A DNA stretch of 64,000 bases from Deefgea piscis. GTDB taxonomy: Bacteria; Pseudomonadota; Gammaproteobacteria; Burkholderiales; Chitinibacteraceae. This document shows, piece after piece, positions 18,850-27,722 of the stretch. The notes beneath the pieces are model-generated. The model was not told the origin of the DNA. It worked only from the letters and a program-made list of their open reading frames with translations, and searched no databases. Made by a program: the position numbers and the translations under genes. Every line of letters begins with the position of its first letter. The stretch's first letter is position 1. The stretch covers positions 2,480,001 through 2,544,000 of the forward strand of contig NZ_CP054143.1 of the NCBI RefSeq assembly GCF_013284055.1. The letters run 5' to 3'.

Positions 18850-19127
18850 AGGTGTTTCATAAGCAAGGTCCGCAGAATATTTACCCCAGACTTTAAAATC
18901 GAAGCCGCTAATTTAGTTCTCCAGCAAGGTTATTTAATCACTCAGGCTTGCCAGTTTAGGGTGTTAGTGACATCGCATTTCGCGCAGGATTACACCGTAC
19001 CGCCAAGAGCAGCATGGGCTGAAACCCCAAAGCTAAAACGCTCACGCTAGAGCTGCGTAAAATTCAAGAGCTCAATGCCCGTATTGATTCGCTTGAACTG
19101 TGCGCCAAAATACGCACTTTTTAAAAA
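18850..19127 (+). pseudogene. IS3-family transposase orfA remnant, frameshifted
   Basis: One frame reads VRRIFTPDFKIEAANLVLQQ then GYLITQACQF, the N-terminus of an IS3-type OrfA. After a frameshift another frame continues GVSDIAFRAG, and then NPKAKTLTLELRKIQELNAR with IDSLE, the leucine-zipper part. Together they give a decayed OrfA with at least one frameshift and an internal stop. No orfB or inverted repeats are visible, so this is a dead fragment. Confidence 0.7.
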
Positions 19128-19474
19128 GTTTGGGTGCCGCAGGCAGTCGAAACTTGGGGTGGGTGCTGGCCATTGAAGGGGTTCAAATGGCCGTTGCAAA
19201 GCCAGAGCCTTGATGTGCGAAGCTGGTTTGCGTAGCAAACGAGCGCAGTAGCAGCCAAGCGTTTGTTTTAGATGGCTAAGAATCAATATCCGCCACTCAG
19301 AAATAAATTAGCGTGCATTTGATGGTGTATTTCAATTGGCAAAGCCTGCATGCATTTAATGCGTGCTCTTTCGTTAGCAATAAAAGAAAAACAATTGTGG
19401 TTGTGCTCGGAAAATATTGACCACAGCAGGGCAGCTTGCAGTGAGCTGCCCGGTTGCGAGTCCATTTGTAATGG
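19128..19474. other. Region without a supported gene
   Basis: About 350 bases between the IS3 fragment and the end of the beta-lactamase gene. The small minus-strand frames here have no family features. It may include further decayed IS sequence. Confidence 0.3.
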
Positions 19475-20356
19475 CTATTTTTTCATCAGTCCTAGCGCTT
19501 GTAAGCTGTCTTTACTTAATTGAATGCGCTGGCTGAGCGGTGTTTCTTTGGCTTGATCCATATTGAGCGCAAAGCTATAGATTTTACCGTTTTCTTCTAT
19601 CCAGCCAACAAACCAGCCAATGTCCGATGGGCTAGTGCGGTAGAGCCCAGTTTTACCGTAGAGCGTCCAGCCATTGCCCGATTCAAGTTGCATAATGTCG
19701 CGCACCGCGATTTGGGCTGATTGAGGTAGCGGGAGCTGGGTTTGTGCGAGGCGAGCTAAAAATTGGCTTTGTTCAATCGGGCTGATTTTGAGTGGCCCTT
19801 TGGGCCAAAACTGATCAACTTGTGAACCAATATCGGCATTGCCGTAATTGAGTTTGCTCACTTCACTTTGCATGGCGCTCAGGCCGATTTTTTTGGCCAG
19901 TTGTTGGTAGGCTGGTACGTTAGACACGCGTAGCGCGTCGCGTAAACTCATATCGTGCGCCCAACTGGCTAAATACACGGGCTGGCCATCGTAATGGTAA
20001 AACACCTCATCCACACTGCTGACCGCCTTGCGACTGAGGCCAATTAAGCTATTGGCGATTTTAAAGGTGGACGCAGGAATAAAGCGCGTTGCGGCCCGCT
20101 CGCCATTGTGCCCCACGAGTCGCTGCTGACTGACATCCAATATGGCGATGCTGCCTTGGATCTGCGCTTTGGCAAAAACTGCGGCGATTTGACTGTTTTC
20201 TTCAAAGCCTGACGCTTGTGGCGTGATCAAGGTTTGCGCTTGCGCGAGCCCAGCACACAAAGTCAAGGCCGCCAGCAAGGCGGCAAAATGCGTGGCACTT
20301 TGGCGGCGTAATTTCACGCACCAAAGGGTGGTTCGAATAGGTAGGCGGGCAGACAT
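19475..20356 (-). CDS. Class D beta-lactamase (OXA type)
   Basis: Serine beta-lactamase of 293 residues exported to the periplasm. All class D motifs are intact: S96-T-F-K99 (nucleophile and carboxylated lysine), S145-N-V147, Y171-G-N173 and K235-T-G237, then GWFVGWIEENGK. A signal sequence (hydrophobic stretch AALLAALTLCAGLAQAQ) comes after a basic N-terminus. With a predicted start at 20356 the leader is rather long. No integron, IS pair or resistance cassette flanks it closely, so it is probably an intrinsic chromosomal OXA; an IS3 fragment lies 350 bases downstream. Confidence 0.92.
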   Translation of the reverse strand: MSARLPIRTTLWCVKLRRQSATHFAALLAALTLCAGLAQAQTLITPQASGFEENSQIAAVFAKAQIQGSIAILDVSQQRLVGHNGERAATRFIPASTFKIANSLIGLSRKAVSSVDEVFYHYDGQPVYLASWAHDMSLRDALRVSNVPAYQQLAKKIGLSAMQSEVSKLNYGNADIGSQVDQFWPKGPLKISPIEQSQFLARLAQTQLPLPQSAQIAVRDIMQLESGNGWTLYGKTGLYRTSPSDIGWFVGWIEENGKIYSFALNMDQAKETPLSQRIQLSKDSLQALGLMKK

Positions 20357-20476
20357 GTGTTTGCATCCGATTCAGTCAAGTTGGCAAGAATCGGCATGGT
20401 AGTGCAGCACATAGGGCATTAAAAGTAATAAAGTCAGCTTGGCGTGCTGGCAATACCAAGACGCCGTGTCGCGTGT

Positions 20477-20686
20477 TTAGTGCTGGCAGCCTGGCCCGCA
20501 GTGATGTGGCGTGGGCGCGGTGCTGGTTGCTGCCGCGCCTTTAATTTGCACGCCAACGGCGCTGAGCTGCTTTTGGTATTCGGTTGCGGCACACGCTGGG
20601 CATTGGGTGAGTGCGGGGTCGCTGAGTTTTTGTAAGTGTTCACCATAGTGCGCGCAGGCGGCACAGCGATAGGCGTAGATGGGCAT
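20477..20686 (-). CDS. FmdB-family zinc ribbon protein
   Basis: Small protein of 69 residues starting MPIYAYRCAACAHYGEHLQK, the FmdB/CxxC regulatory type. It has one zinc ribbon (CAAC and CPAC pairs) and a His/Cys-rich tail HHCGPGCQH that could bind a further metal. The family is thought to be regulatory, but function is poorly known. Confidence 0.85.
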   Translation of the reverse strand: MPIYAYRCAACAHYGEHLQKLSDPALTQCPACAATEYQKQLSAVGVQIKGAAATSTAPTPHHCGPGCQH

Positions 20687-20855
20687 GGTTTTCTCTTTGC
20701 TTGGCGCGTTGATGTCGAATTACTGACGGATTCTACCGCAGTCGCTGACAAACTAGCGAGTGTGACTGCTGTTGCCTAGATCGGGAAAGCTTGAATAGGC
20801 ACCGTGCATTCAATCCGTTATAAGCACTGATCACCCCACTGTTTTAAAAGCCGCC

Positions 20856-22577
20856 ATGTTGTCGCAGCAACTCTCCCTTGTTTTGCAATTACTCCAGCAA
20901 ACCTGCATTTTTTTGGTTATCGCTTGGTTGTTGGCGCGCACGCCATTGTTTACGCCTTTGATGCAAGTCACCATTCGCTTGCCGCATAAACTGACGTGCT
21001 ATTTGGTTTTTTCTGGTTTTTGTATCCTTGGCACGTATTTGGGGCTCAAGGTCGATGACTCGATTGCGAATATTCGTGCAATCGGCGCCGTGTTGGGCGG
21101 CTTATTGGGCGGCCCTTCAGTCGGGTTGGCGGTGGGGTTTACCGGCGGGCTGCATCGCTACTCACTCGGTGGCCCCACTGATTTAGCCTGTATGATTTCA
21201 ACAATTTGCGAAGGTTTGCTTGGCGGCTTGGTGCATCGCGCTTTAATTAGCCGTGCTCGGGTTGATTTATTGTTTCAGCCGGCCTTGGTCGGGGTGGTGA
21301 CTTTGCTGGCTGAAATGATGCAAATGATGATTATCCTGGCTGCTACTCGGCCGTATTCAGTGGCGTATGGTGTGGTCAATAGCGTGGCCTTACCGATGCT
21401 GATTGCCAATAGTGTCGGGGCGGCCATGTTTATGCGCTTATTGCTCGATCGGCGGGCAATGGCTGAACAGTATTCGAGTGCTTTTTCAGCGCGTGCGCTG
21501 CGGATTGCGGCCAGAACTGAGGGTTTATTTCGTACTAGCTTTAACGAAGCCAATTCAATGCGCGTGGCGCAGATTATTTCCGAAGAAACCGGCGTTGGTG
21601 CGGTAGCGATTACCGATAGAGAAAAATTGCTGGCGTTTACCGGCGCGGGGTCTGATCATCATTTGCCCGGCACCCCCATTACCTCCAAGCATACGCAAGA
21701 CGCGATTCGTGACAATCGGGTGGTGTACGCCGATGGCAATGAGATTGCCTATAAATGCTCGATTCATCCCGAGTGTCGCCTTGGTTCGACCTTGGTGATT
21801 CCATTGCAAGACGCGGATGATCAAGTCATCGGTACCATTAAGCTGTATGAACCCAAGGGGCGGTTGTTTGCCAAGCTCAACCGAACCTTGGGTGAGGGCA
21901 TAGCTAAGCTATTGTCGCGGCAAATTCTGACTGGCCGGATCGAGGCGCAGCGCGCTTTGCTGGCGCAGGCAGAAATTAAACTACTGCATGCACAAGTGAA
22001 TCCGCATTTTTTATTTAATGCACTGAATACCTTAAATGCGGTGATTCGGATTGATCCGGCGCGAGCGCGAATTTTGGTGCAGCATCTATCGACTTTTTTT
22101 CGTAAAAACCTCAAACGCCCCGATGGTACTGCCACATTGGCCGATGAAATCGAACATGTGAATGCCTATTTGCAAATTGAATTGGCGCGCTTTGCTGAGC
22201 GTTTGCAGGTTGATGTCGAGATTGACTCGCAATTTAGTCAAGTGGGCTTGCCGGCGTTTTCATTGCAACCCTTGGTTGAAAATGCGATTAAGCATGGTAC
22301 GTCGCAGCTGCTCGGGATAGGAAAAATACGCCTTTACGCTGAGCCCGCGAGTCGGGGTAATACCTTGCTGCTACACGTTGAAGACAATGCCGGTCTTTTT
22401 AATGCCTTGGGAAGAAGCAGTGATGGCATGGGGATGAGCTTGGTGGATCGACGCTTAAAAGCGCAGTTTGGTCCAGAGTACGGTTTGAGCATAGCGCACG
22501 TGCCCGAGCAATTTACCCGGATCAGTTTAAGTTTGCCTTTGGTGGTTGATGAATTGTTGGCGGTGGAGGAATTGTGA
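20856..22577 (+). CDS. btsS: LytS/BtsS-type sensor histidine kinase
   Basis: Inner-membrane histidine kinase of 573 residues. The N-terminal 5TM-LYT domain (about residues 20-205) has the segment GGPSVGLAVGFTGGLHRYSL. A GAF domain follows, then a His_kinase/HATPase pair with the phospho-acceptor region VNPHFLFNALNTL, the N-box LQPLVENAIKHG and the G-box DGMGMSLVDRR. The next gene is its LytTR response regulator and overlaps it by four bases. CstA/BtsT lies directly downstream, matching E. coli, where BtsS-BtsR senses pyruvate and activates btsT. The btsS name rests on this context. Confidence 0.87.
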   Translation: MLSQQLSLVLQLLQQTCIFLVIAWLLARTPLFTPLMQVTIRLPHKLTCYLVFSGFCILGTYLGLKVDDSIANIRAIGAVLGGLLGGPSVGLAVGFTGGLHRYSLGGPTDLACMISTICEGLLGGLVHRALISRARVDLLFQPALVGVVTLLAEMMQMMIILAATRPYSVAYGVVNSVALPMLIANSVGAAMFMRLLLDRRAMAEQYSSAFSARALRIAARTEGLFRTSFNEANSMRVAQIISEETGVGAVAITDREKLLAFTGAGSDHHLPGTPITSKHTQDAIRDNRVVYADGNEIAYKCSIHPECRLGSTLVIPLQDADDQVIGTIKLYEPKGRLFAKLNRTLGEGIAKLLSRQILTGRIEAQRALLAQAEIKLLHAQVNPHFLFNALNTLNAVIRIDPARARILVQHLSTFFRKNLKRPDGTATLADEIEHVNAYLQIELARFAERLQVDVEIDSQFSQVGLPAFSLQPLVENAIKHGTSQLLGIGKIRLYAEPASRGNTLLLHVEDNAGLFNALGRSSDGMGMSLVDRRLKAQFGPEYGLSIAHVPEQFTRISLSLPLVVDELLAVEEL

Positions 22578-23296
22578 TTCAAGCTTTATTGGTTGATGAT
22601 GAACCGTTGGCGCGCGATGAGTTGCGCTGTTTACTCGAGGACGCGGGCATTGACGTCGTGGGGGAGGCGAGTAATGCCATCGAGGCGATGCAAATGATTT
22701 ATCGTTTGCGCCCAGATGTGGTGTTTTTGGATATTCAAATGCCCAGGATTTCTGGCCTGGAATTGGTGGGTATGCTCGACCCCGATAAAATACCGCAGAT
22801 CGTGTTTGTGACAGCGTTTGACGAACATGCCGTGAAAGCATTTGAAGAGCACGCTTTTGATTATTTGCTGAAACCGGTGCTAGCTAGCCGATTGAATAAA
22901 ACCTTGGCGCGCTTAAGTAAGCAAAATGGCGCGGCACCGGATTACAATTTAATTGCGCCTCGGCAAGCACTCAGACAATTGCCGTGTCATCGGCATGATC
23001 GGATCTTATTATTGCCGCTCGATGAGGTCGATTACGTTGTAGCGCGTTTGTCTGGCGTGTATTTGGTGACGCAAGACGGCACAGAGCATTTTACTGAGCT
23101 GACATTAAAGGTGCTGGAAGAAAAAACCGGCTTGCTGCGTTGCCATCGGCAATATCTGGTTCATCCCGAAAAAGTAGCTCAGATTGTTTTGGGTGAGACC
23201 GGTGGTGGCGAGGTGATTACGCGGGCTGGACTCAATGTGCCGGTAAGCCGCAGGTTTTTAAAGCCGCTGAAAGCGCAGTTGGGGGTTTTGCTTTAG
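22574..23296 (+). CDS. btsR: LytTR-family response regulator (BtsR type)
   Basis: Response regulator of 240 residues. The receiver domain has acidic residues [11 protein letters not shown] and the phospho-acceptor in [13 protein letters not shown]. The C-terminal LytTR DNA-binding domain runs from about residue 140 ([20 protein letters not shown]). The GTG start overlaps the kinase stop (GTGA), so the two are translationally coupled. Its likely target is the cstA/btsT promoter about 290 bases downstream. Confidence 0.88.
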   Translation: MIQALLVDDEPLARDELRCLLEDAGIDVVGEASNAIEAMQMIYRLRPDVVFLDIQMPRISGLELVGMLDPDKIPQIVFVTAFDEHAVKAFEEHAFDYLLKPVLASRLNKTLARLSKQNGAAPDYNLIAPRQALRQLPCHRHDRILLLPLDEVDYVVARLSGVYLVTQDGTEHFTELTLKVLEEKTGLLRCHRQYLVHPEKVAQIVLGETGGGEVITRAGLNVPVSRRFLKPLKAQLGVLL

Positions 23297-23374
23297 CCTG
23301 AAGTGATGTAAAGAATGCTTTTAAAGGTATATATCGCTAGGCGTTGACTGATAAAATGCTTGGCGATATACCTG

Positions 23375-23452
23375 CCAATCCCCAATCCCCAATCCCCAAT
23401 CCCCAATCCCCAATCCCCAATCCCCAATCCCCAATCCCCAATCCCCAATCCC
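23375..23452. repeat. Heptanucleotide tandem repeat (CCCCAAT)n
   Basis: Ten perfect copies of CCCCAAT (23380-23449) with partial units on both sides span 78 bases. The minus strand reads GGGGATT repeated, a strong G-quadruplex pattern. The tract lies in the spacer between btsR and cstA, about 135 bases before the cstA start. A variable copy number could affect cstA transcription. Confidence 0.95.
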
Positions 23453-23585
23453 GCCACCGCGCCACCGCTAAAGTAAATATTCACACCGCTTAATTACGCT
23501 CATTACCACTCACTGAGTTTGATCGTCACTGGCGGTAAGGGCTGTTTTAGCATTGGCGTGTCATAAACTAATTAATGAGATCGAA

Positions 23586-25652
23586 ATGAACTCAATCAAA
23601 CAGTGGGGGGTATGGATGGCGGTTGCGCTGGTTGGCGCATTCTCTTTTGCCATGCTGGCCTTATCGCGCGGAGAGCACGTCAACGCAGTTTGGCTGGTGC
23701 TGGTCGCTATCTCTTGTTACAGCATTGCCTATCGCTTTTATTCAAAATTTATCGCCGAGCGCGTGTTTGAATTGGATGATCGTCGTTTAACGCCGGCAGT
23801 GCGTCGCAATGACGGACTCGATTATGTGCCGACCAATAAGTGGGTGTTGTTTGGTCACCACTTTGCCGCAATTGCTGGTGCTGGTCCTTTGGTGGGGCCA
23901 ATTTTGGCGGCGCAAATGGGTTTCTTGCCGGGCACAATCTGGATCTTGGTCGGCGTGATGCTGGCGGGTGCGGTGCAAGACTTCTTGATTTTGTTTATTT
24001 CGACGCGCCGCGATGGCCGCTCGCTTGGCGAAATGGCGAAGCAAGAGCTCGGTGTAGTGCCAGGCTTTATTGTGATGGTCGGCGCTTTGGGCGTGATGAT
24101 TATCATCTTGTCGGCTTTGGCTTTGGTGGTGATTAAAGCCTTGGCAGAAAGCCCATGGGGTGTGTTCTCGATTGCGGCAACGATTCCTATCGCCTTGTTT
24201 ATGGGCGTGTATATGCGCTACCTACGCCCGGGGCGTATTGGTGAGATTTCCATCATTGGTTTTGTGCTGATGATGGCTGCGATCGTGTTCGGTGAAAATA
24301 TCGCCGCGCATGCTTACTGGGGTCCATTCTTTACCATGACTGGTCCGCAGTTGACTGTGGCCTTAGTGATCTATGGTTTTGTGGCTTCGGCATTGCCAGT
24401 TTGGTTGCTATTAGCACCACGCGATTATTTGTCGACATTCTTAAAAATTGGTGTGATTGCTGGTTTGGCCGTGGGGATTATTTTTGCGGCGCCTGAGCTA
24501 AAAATGCCTGCTGTGACCCAATTTATTGATGGTTCAGGTCCGGTGTTTTCGGGTTCTTTGTTCCCGTTCTTGTTTATTACCATTGCCTGCGGTGCGATTT
24601 CTGGTTTCCATGCCTTGGTTTCATCAGGTACTACGCCAAAGCTGATCGAAAAAGAAAGTCATATGCGCGTGGTTGGTTATGGCTCAATGTTGTGCGAGTC
24701 ATTCGTTGCCATCATGGCTTTGATCTGCGCTTCGGTGCTTGAGCCTGGCGTGTATTTTGCGATGAATTCGCCGGCGGCTTTAATTGGCACGACGGTGGAG
24801 TCGGCTTCAGCGGCAATTAATAGCTGGGGCTTTGTGGTAACGCCTGAGATTTTGACGCAAATGGCCAAAGACGTTGGCGAGCATTCAATCTTGTCACGTG
24901 CTGGTGGTGCTCCGACGTTTGCAGTGGGTATGGCGCACATTATTTCCGATATCTTTGGTAGCAAAGCCATGATGTCGTTCTGGTATCACTTTGCCATCTT
25001 GTTTGAAGCGCTGTTTATCTTGACTGCAGTGGATGCCGGTACCCGTGCTTGCCGCTTTATGGTGCAAGACACAGTGGGTGTGTTTATTCCAGGCGTGGCA
25101 AAAAGCAATTCTTGGGTTGGCAATATGTTGGGTACCGCCGTTGCAGTATCGGGCTGGGGCTTTTTTGTATACCAAGGGGTGACTGATCCATTGGGCGGGA
25201 TTAATACGCTATGGCCACTGTTTGGTATTGGTAATCAAATGCTCGCATCGATGGCCTTGTTGTTGGGTACGGTCGTGCTGTTTAAGATGAAAAAAGAGCG
25301 CTATATCTGGGTGACGTTGTTGCCGACAACTTGGTTGTTTATTACGTCGATGACGGCGGGTTGGCAAAAAATATTCCATGAAAACCCAAAAATTGGTTTC
25401 TTGGCACAAGCCAATCGCTTTAAGGGTGCTATTGCGGATGGTACGTTGTTAGCCCCAGCAAAAAGCATTGCCGATATGGAACGCATTGTGTTCAACAATC
25501 AAATTAACGCCGGTTTGTGCGCCTTCTTTATGTTGGTGGCGGTGACAATGTTGATTGCAACGATTATTCATGCACGCAAAGCATTTGGCCATGCTAAGCC
25601 GACAGTGAATGAAATCGGTGGTGAAGTCAGCGTAGAGGCTGGTCGTGCTTGA
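23586..25652 (+). CDS. cstA: Carbon starvation CstA / pyruvate transporter BtsT family protein
   Basis: Polytopic inner-membrane protein of 688 residues, CstA family; homologues import pyruvate (BtsT, CstA) or peptides during carbon limitation. The diagnostic N-terminal domain has HHFAAIAGAGPLVGPILAAQ and then GTIWILVGVMLAGAVQDFLI. A further family segment is SGTTPKLIEKESHMR. The ATG at 23586 (GAGA upstream) fits better than the in-frame start at 23553. The upstream BtsS/BtsR pair and the downstream YbdD-type gene make a coherent pyruvate-uptake module. Confidence 0.93.
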   Translation: MNSIKQWGVWMAVALVGAFSFAMLALSRGEHVNAVWLVLVAISCYSIAYRFYSKFIAERVFELDDRRLTPAVRRNDGLDYVPTNKWVLFGHHFAAIAGAGPLVGPILAAQMGFLPGTIWILVGVMLAGAVQDFLILFISTRRDGRSLGEMAKQELGVVPGFIVMVGALGVMIIILSALALVVIKALAESPWGVFSIAATIPIALFMGVYMRYLRPGRIGEISIIGFVLMMAAIVFGENIAAHAYWGPFFTMTGPQLTVALVIYGFVASALPVWLLLAPRDYLSTFLKIGVIAGLAVGIIFAAPELKMPAVTQFIDGSGPVFSGSLFPFLFITIACGAISGFHALVSSGTTPKLIEKESHMRVVGYGSMLCESFVAIMALICASVLEPGVYFAMNSPAALIGTTVESASAAINSWGFVVTPEILTQMAKDVGEHSILSRAGGAPTFAVGMAHIISDIFGSKAMMSFWYHFAILFEALFILTAVDAGTRACRFMVQDTVGVFIPGVAKSNSWVGNMLGTAVAVSGWGFFVYQGVTDPLGGINTLWPLFGIGNQMLASMALLLGTVVLFKMKKERYIWVTLLPTTWLFITSMTAGWQKIFHENPKIGFLAQANRFKGAIADGTLLAPAKSIADMERIVFNNQINAGLCAFFMLVAVTMLIATIIHARKAFGHAKPTVNEIGGEVSVEAGRA

Positions 25653-26013
25653 TTTGAGTTTTTTATTGCCCGCCACCAAAGCACCGGTGGTGAGCGATGA
25701 AGTGTTTCAGGATGAGTATGACCGCTACGTGGCCGAACAGCGGTTAACCAATCCGTACGGTGTTTTGATGTCGCCAGAAGACTTTCGCCGCTTTAGTTTG
25801 GGCTCTAACTGGTTGACGGGACTGAAAGATACCGCGCAAAAAGTAGTGCAAACTTGTCGTTTAATGGTGGGGATACATGATTATGAATATTATTATGATC
25901 ATATGCGCCGCCAGCACCCTGGTGCTGAGCCATTAAGTCGAGAAGCATTTTATCGCTATTGTCTTGATGCTCGTTTTCCGGGTGCGGGCAATGTCAATAA
26001 GTGCCCTTGTTGA
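25645..26013 (+). CDS. YbdD/YjiX-family protein, CstA partner
   Basis: Small protein of 122 residues overlapping the cstA end by eight bases from a GTG start. The C-terminal half (TCRLMVGIHDYEYYYDHMRR to the end CPC) is the YbdD/YjiX domain, usually encoded next to cstA or btsT as a stand-alone 65-residue protein. Here it carries an extra N-terminal part of about 50 residues. A later start at the ATG near 25768 would shorten it, but the extended reading is protein-like and overlaps cstA as coupled genes do. Confidence 0.8.
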   Translation: MLDLSFLLPATKAPVVSDEVFQDEYDRYVAEQRLTNPYGVLMSPEDFRRFSLGSNWLTGLKDTAQKVVQTCRLMVGIHDYEYYYDHMRRQHPGAEPLSREAFYRYCLDARFPGAGNVNKCPC

Positions 26014-26041
26014 TTGATGTAACTTAGAAGTAAATTAATAG

Positions 26042-26094
26042 ACAGCATTTTAAGTTGGAGTCGCTAGGCTTTGACTTGAAGTGCTGTTTTTTTT
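26042..26094 (+). terminator. Terminator of the cstA operon
   Basis: ACAGCATTTTAAGT can pair with ACTTGAAGTGCTGT (two G-U pairs) across a short loop region, followed by an eight-T run at 26087-26094. Confidence 0.75.
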
Positions 26095-26207
26095 CGTGCG
26101 CAGTTTTTACGCCTGCTGGCATCAATGGGGCTAAGGGTGAGCAATATCGGCTATGTTAAAGCGTGACCTAGCTGGCTTGGGTTTCAAGGTGATTCAGGAG
26201 GTGGGCG

Positions 26208-26600
26208 ATGGTCTCAGCATTGGATGTGATGTGGGTAGGGTTGGGGGGCGGTTTGGGCTCGTTGGCGCGTTGGCGGGTGGGGCTTTGGTTTGGCGAGCGT
26301 TATCACGGGGTTTTTCCGTGGGGGACTTTGTTGATTAATGTGAGCGGCGCGTTTGTGATTGCCTATCTGTCGATTTTGTTTTCGATTGATTGGCGTGAGC
26401 GCTTTGGTACGCCACTCAATGCCGGCGTGTTGACGGGCGCTTTGGGTGGGTTTACCACGTTTAGTAGTATGCAATTGGATGCCGCGAAATTGACCGATTC
26501 GGGCCGTGGCAAGATGGCCGTTGTGTATTTGTTATTGTCGGTATTTGCAGGGCTGGTAGCCGCCATATTGGGCGCTTGGCTGGCGCTATTGTCTCGCTAG
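26208..26600 (+). CDS. crcB: Fluoride channel FluC/CrcB, first copy
   Basis: Four-helix membrane protein of 130 residues of the Fluc family, which exports fluoride. The signature GGFTTFSSMQLDA carries the pore phenylalanine/threonine track, and WGTLLINVSGAF has the conserved Asn. An excellent AGGAGG site lies at 26195-26200. A second, divergent crcB follows after nine bases, so the two are probably co-translated. No fluoride riboswitch is evident upstream. Confidence 0.92.
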   Translation: MVSALDVMWVGLGGGLGSLARWRVGLWFGERYHGVFPWGTLLINVSGAFVIAYLSILFSIDWRERFGTPLNAGVLTGALGGFTTFSSMQLDAAKLTDSGRGKMAVVYLLLSVFAGLVAAILGAWLALLSR

Positions 26601-26609
26601 GAGTGCGCT

Positions 26610-27002
26610 GTGGCTAATTGGATTATTCTCATTTTTGTCGGCGGCGCTTTTGGCGCGATGTGCCGAGAATTTATCATGCTGTTGATTCCTCCGGTAACTG
26701 GCGGTTTTCCATTGGATATTTTTATTGCCAATATGCTGGCCAGTTTTTTGCTGGGCCTTTCTACTAGTTTTCATCGCCGCGTTATGATTCACCATCACGT
26801 GCATACCATGGTCGGCACCGGCATTATGGGTGGAATGTCGACGTTTTCTAGTTATATCTATGGCTCATTAACCATGCTTAAAACGCCGGGTGAATGGCTA
26901 ATGGCCTGCGCGTATTTATTGTTAAGCGTGGTGTTAGGGTTTGCTATGGTGATGCTGGGTTTGTATTTGGCGCAAAAAACGCAAGCAAACAGCGCAATCT
27001 AA
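26610..27002 (+). CDS. crcB: Fluoride channel FluC/CrcB, second copy
   Basis: Second Fluc-family protein of 130 residues, clearly different from the first: GGMSTFSSYIYG in place of GGFTTFSS, with a His-rich loop (RRVMIHHHVHTM). It starts at GTG 26610 behind GGAG. Tandem unequal Fluc genes are known in some bacteria where the two subunits form a heterodimer; whether that holds here is inference. Confidence 0.9.
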   Translation: MANWIILIFVGGAFGAMCREFIMLLIPPVTGGFPLDIFIANMLASFLLGLSTSFHRRVMIHHHVHTMVGTGIMGGMSTFSSYIYGSLTMLKTPGEWLMACAYLLLSVVLGFAMVMLGLYLAQKTQANSAI

Positions 27003-27511
27003 AACTCATCGAGGTGGTGGTTGGTTGAAAGGGGCGTTGCCTTGGCCGTCGCCGGCCTGTTTTGATGGTGTTGGTAATGTGGTTTTGTTGCTTAAAAGCC
27101 GCAATGAAGGCGCAAGCATTGGCGCAGAAGGGCGGGTTTAAGTTGTGGCTTGGGCTGAGGCTGAGTCCGTAGGGTCGTAGATTTGGTTGATGTGTAGTTT
27201 GATTTGGCGTGCGAAACGCACTTTGCGATGGTGCTTTTGTTGGGCTGATAAAGGTGACGATGTTGTGTTGCTGATATCGGGTAATAAGTATTTAGTGAGT
27301 CTAGTTGTGGTGGCGGAGTCAGGAGTGCTTAAGTTTTTATGGTTTTTGCCGGTGAACGGCTAAAAAAGGTAGCAAAGCGAAGATTGTTGCCGTGTATTTT
27401 GCTTGGCTGTCTCTTTTTGGTGTGCCGGCAAAAAAATATAAGCTGGAAGTCTGCAGGAGGCGGTAAACGAACTTAGCGCAGTGGTTTTTGTGTTTGTTTT
27501 GGGCTAAGTCG
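27003..27511. other. Region without a supported gene, left flank of the island
   Basis: About 510 bases between the second crcB and the left attachment repeat. No gene, RNA or clear repeat is visible. Confidence 0.4.
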
Positions 27512-27572
27512 TTGATTTGATTGGTGCGCCCGACAGGAATCGAACCTGTGACCCTCAGTTTCGGAAACTGAT
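27512..27572. repeat. Left attachment site (attL), 61-bp direct repeat with tRNA-Arg fragment
   Basis: Identical over 61 bases to 47176-47236. Bases 27522-27572 equal the 3' half of the tRNA-Arg gene on the minus strand, up to the anticodon stem. Beyond 27572 the tRNA sequence is lost (CCCGTATCG in place of ACTCTATCC), so this is not a functional tRNA. Confidence 0.92.
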
Positions 27573-27695
27573 CCCGTATCGTGCCAGTAGTACGCATTGG
27601 TGTGCAAAAAACACCAAAATGCTTATGTTTTCATGGGTTTTTAATTGCGTTAAATAATTTTAGTGTGCCACAATTCAGTATGAGACCTAAAAACC

Positions 27696-27716
27696 TGTCG
27701 GGGCAATTGTCGGGGC
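27696..27716. repeat. Paired TGTCGGGGC boxes, left end (putative integrase arm sites)
   Basis: TGTCGGGGC at 27696-27704 and 27708-27716. The same pair with the same 12-base period is at 47097-47117 near the right end. The position just before the integrase start also suits autoregulation by the integrase. Confidence 0.6.
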
Positions 27717-27722
27717 GCTAGC

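Noticed and set aside
23293-23484. 63-codon minus frame made of repeated GIGDWGL units
   Set aside because: It is only the translation of the 7-bp tandem repeat; no start context or flanking protein-like sequence.
26100-26207. Fluoride riboswitch before the crcB pair
   Set aside because: I looked for the conserved GGCGATGG...CCGCC and CTGATGA elements and did not find them in the short leader.
27337-27597. 86-codon minus frame near the left attachment site
   Set aside because: It translates through the tRNA-Arg fragment; such frames are a common artefact at tRNA genes.
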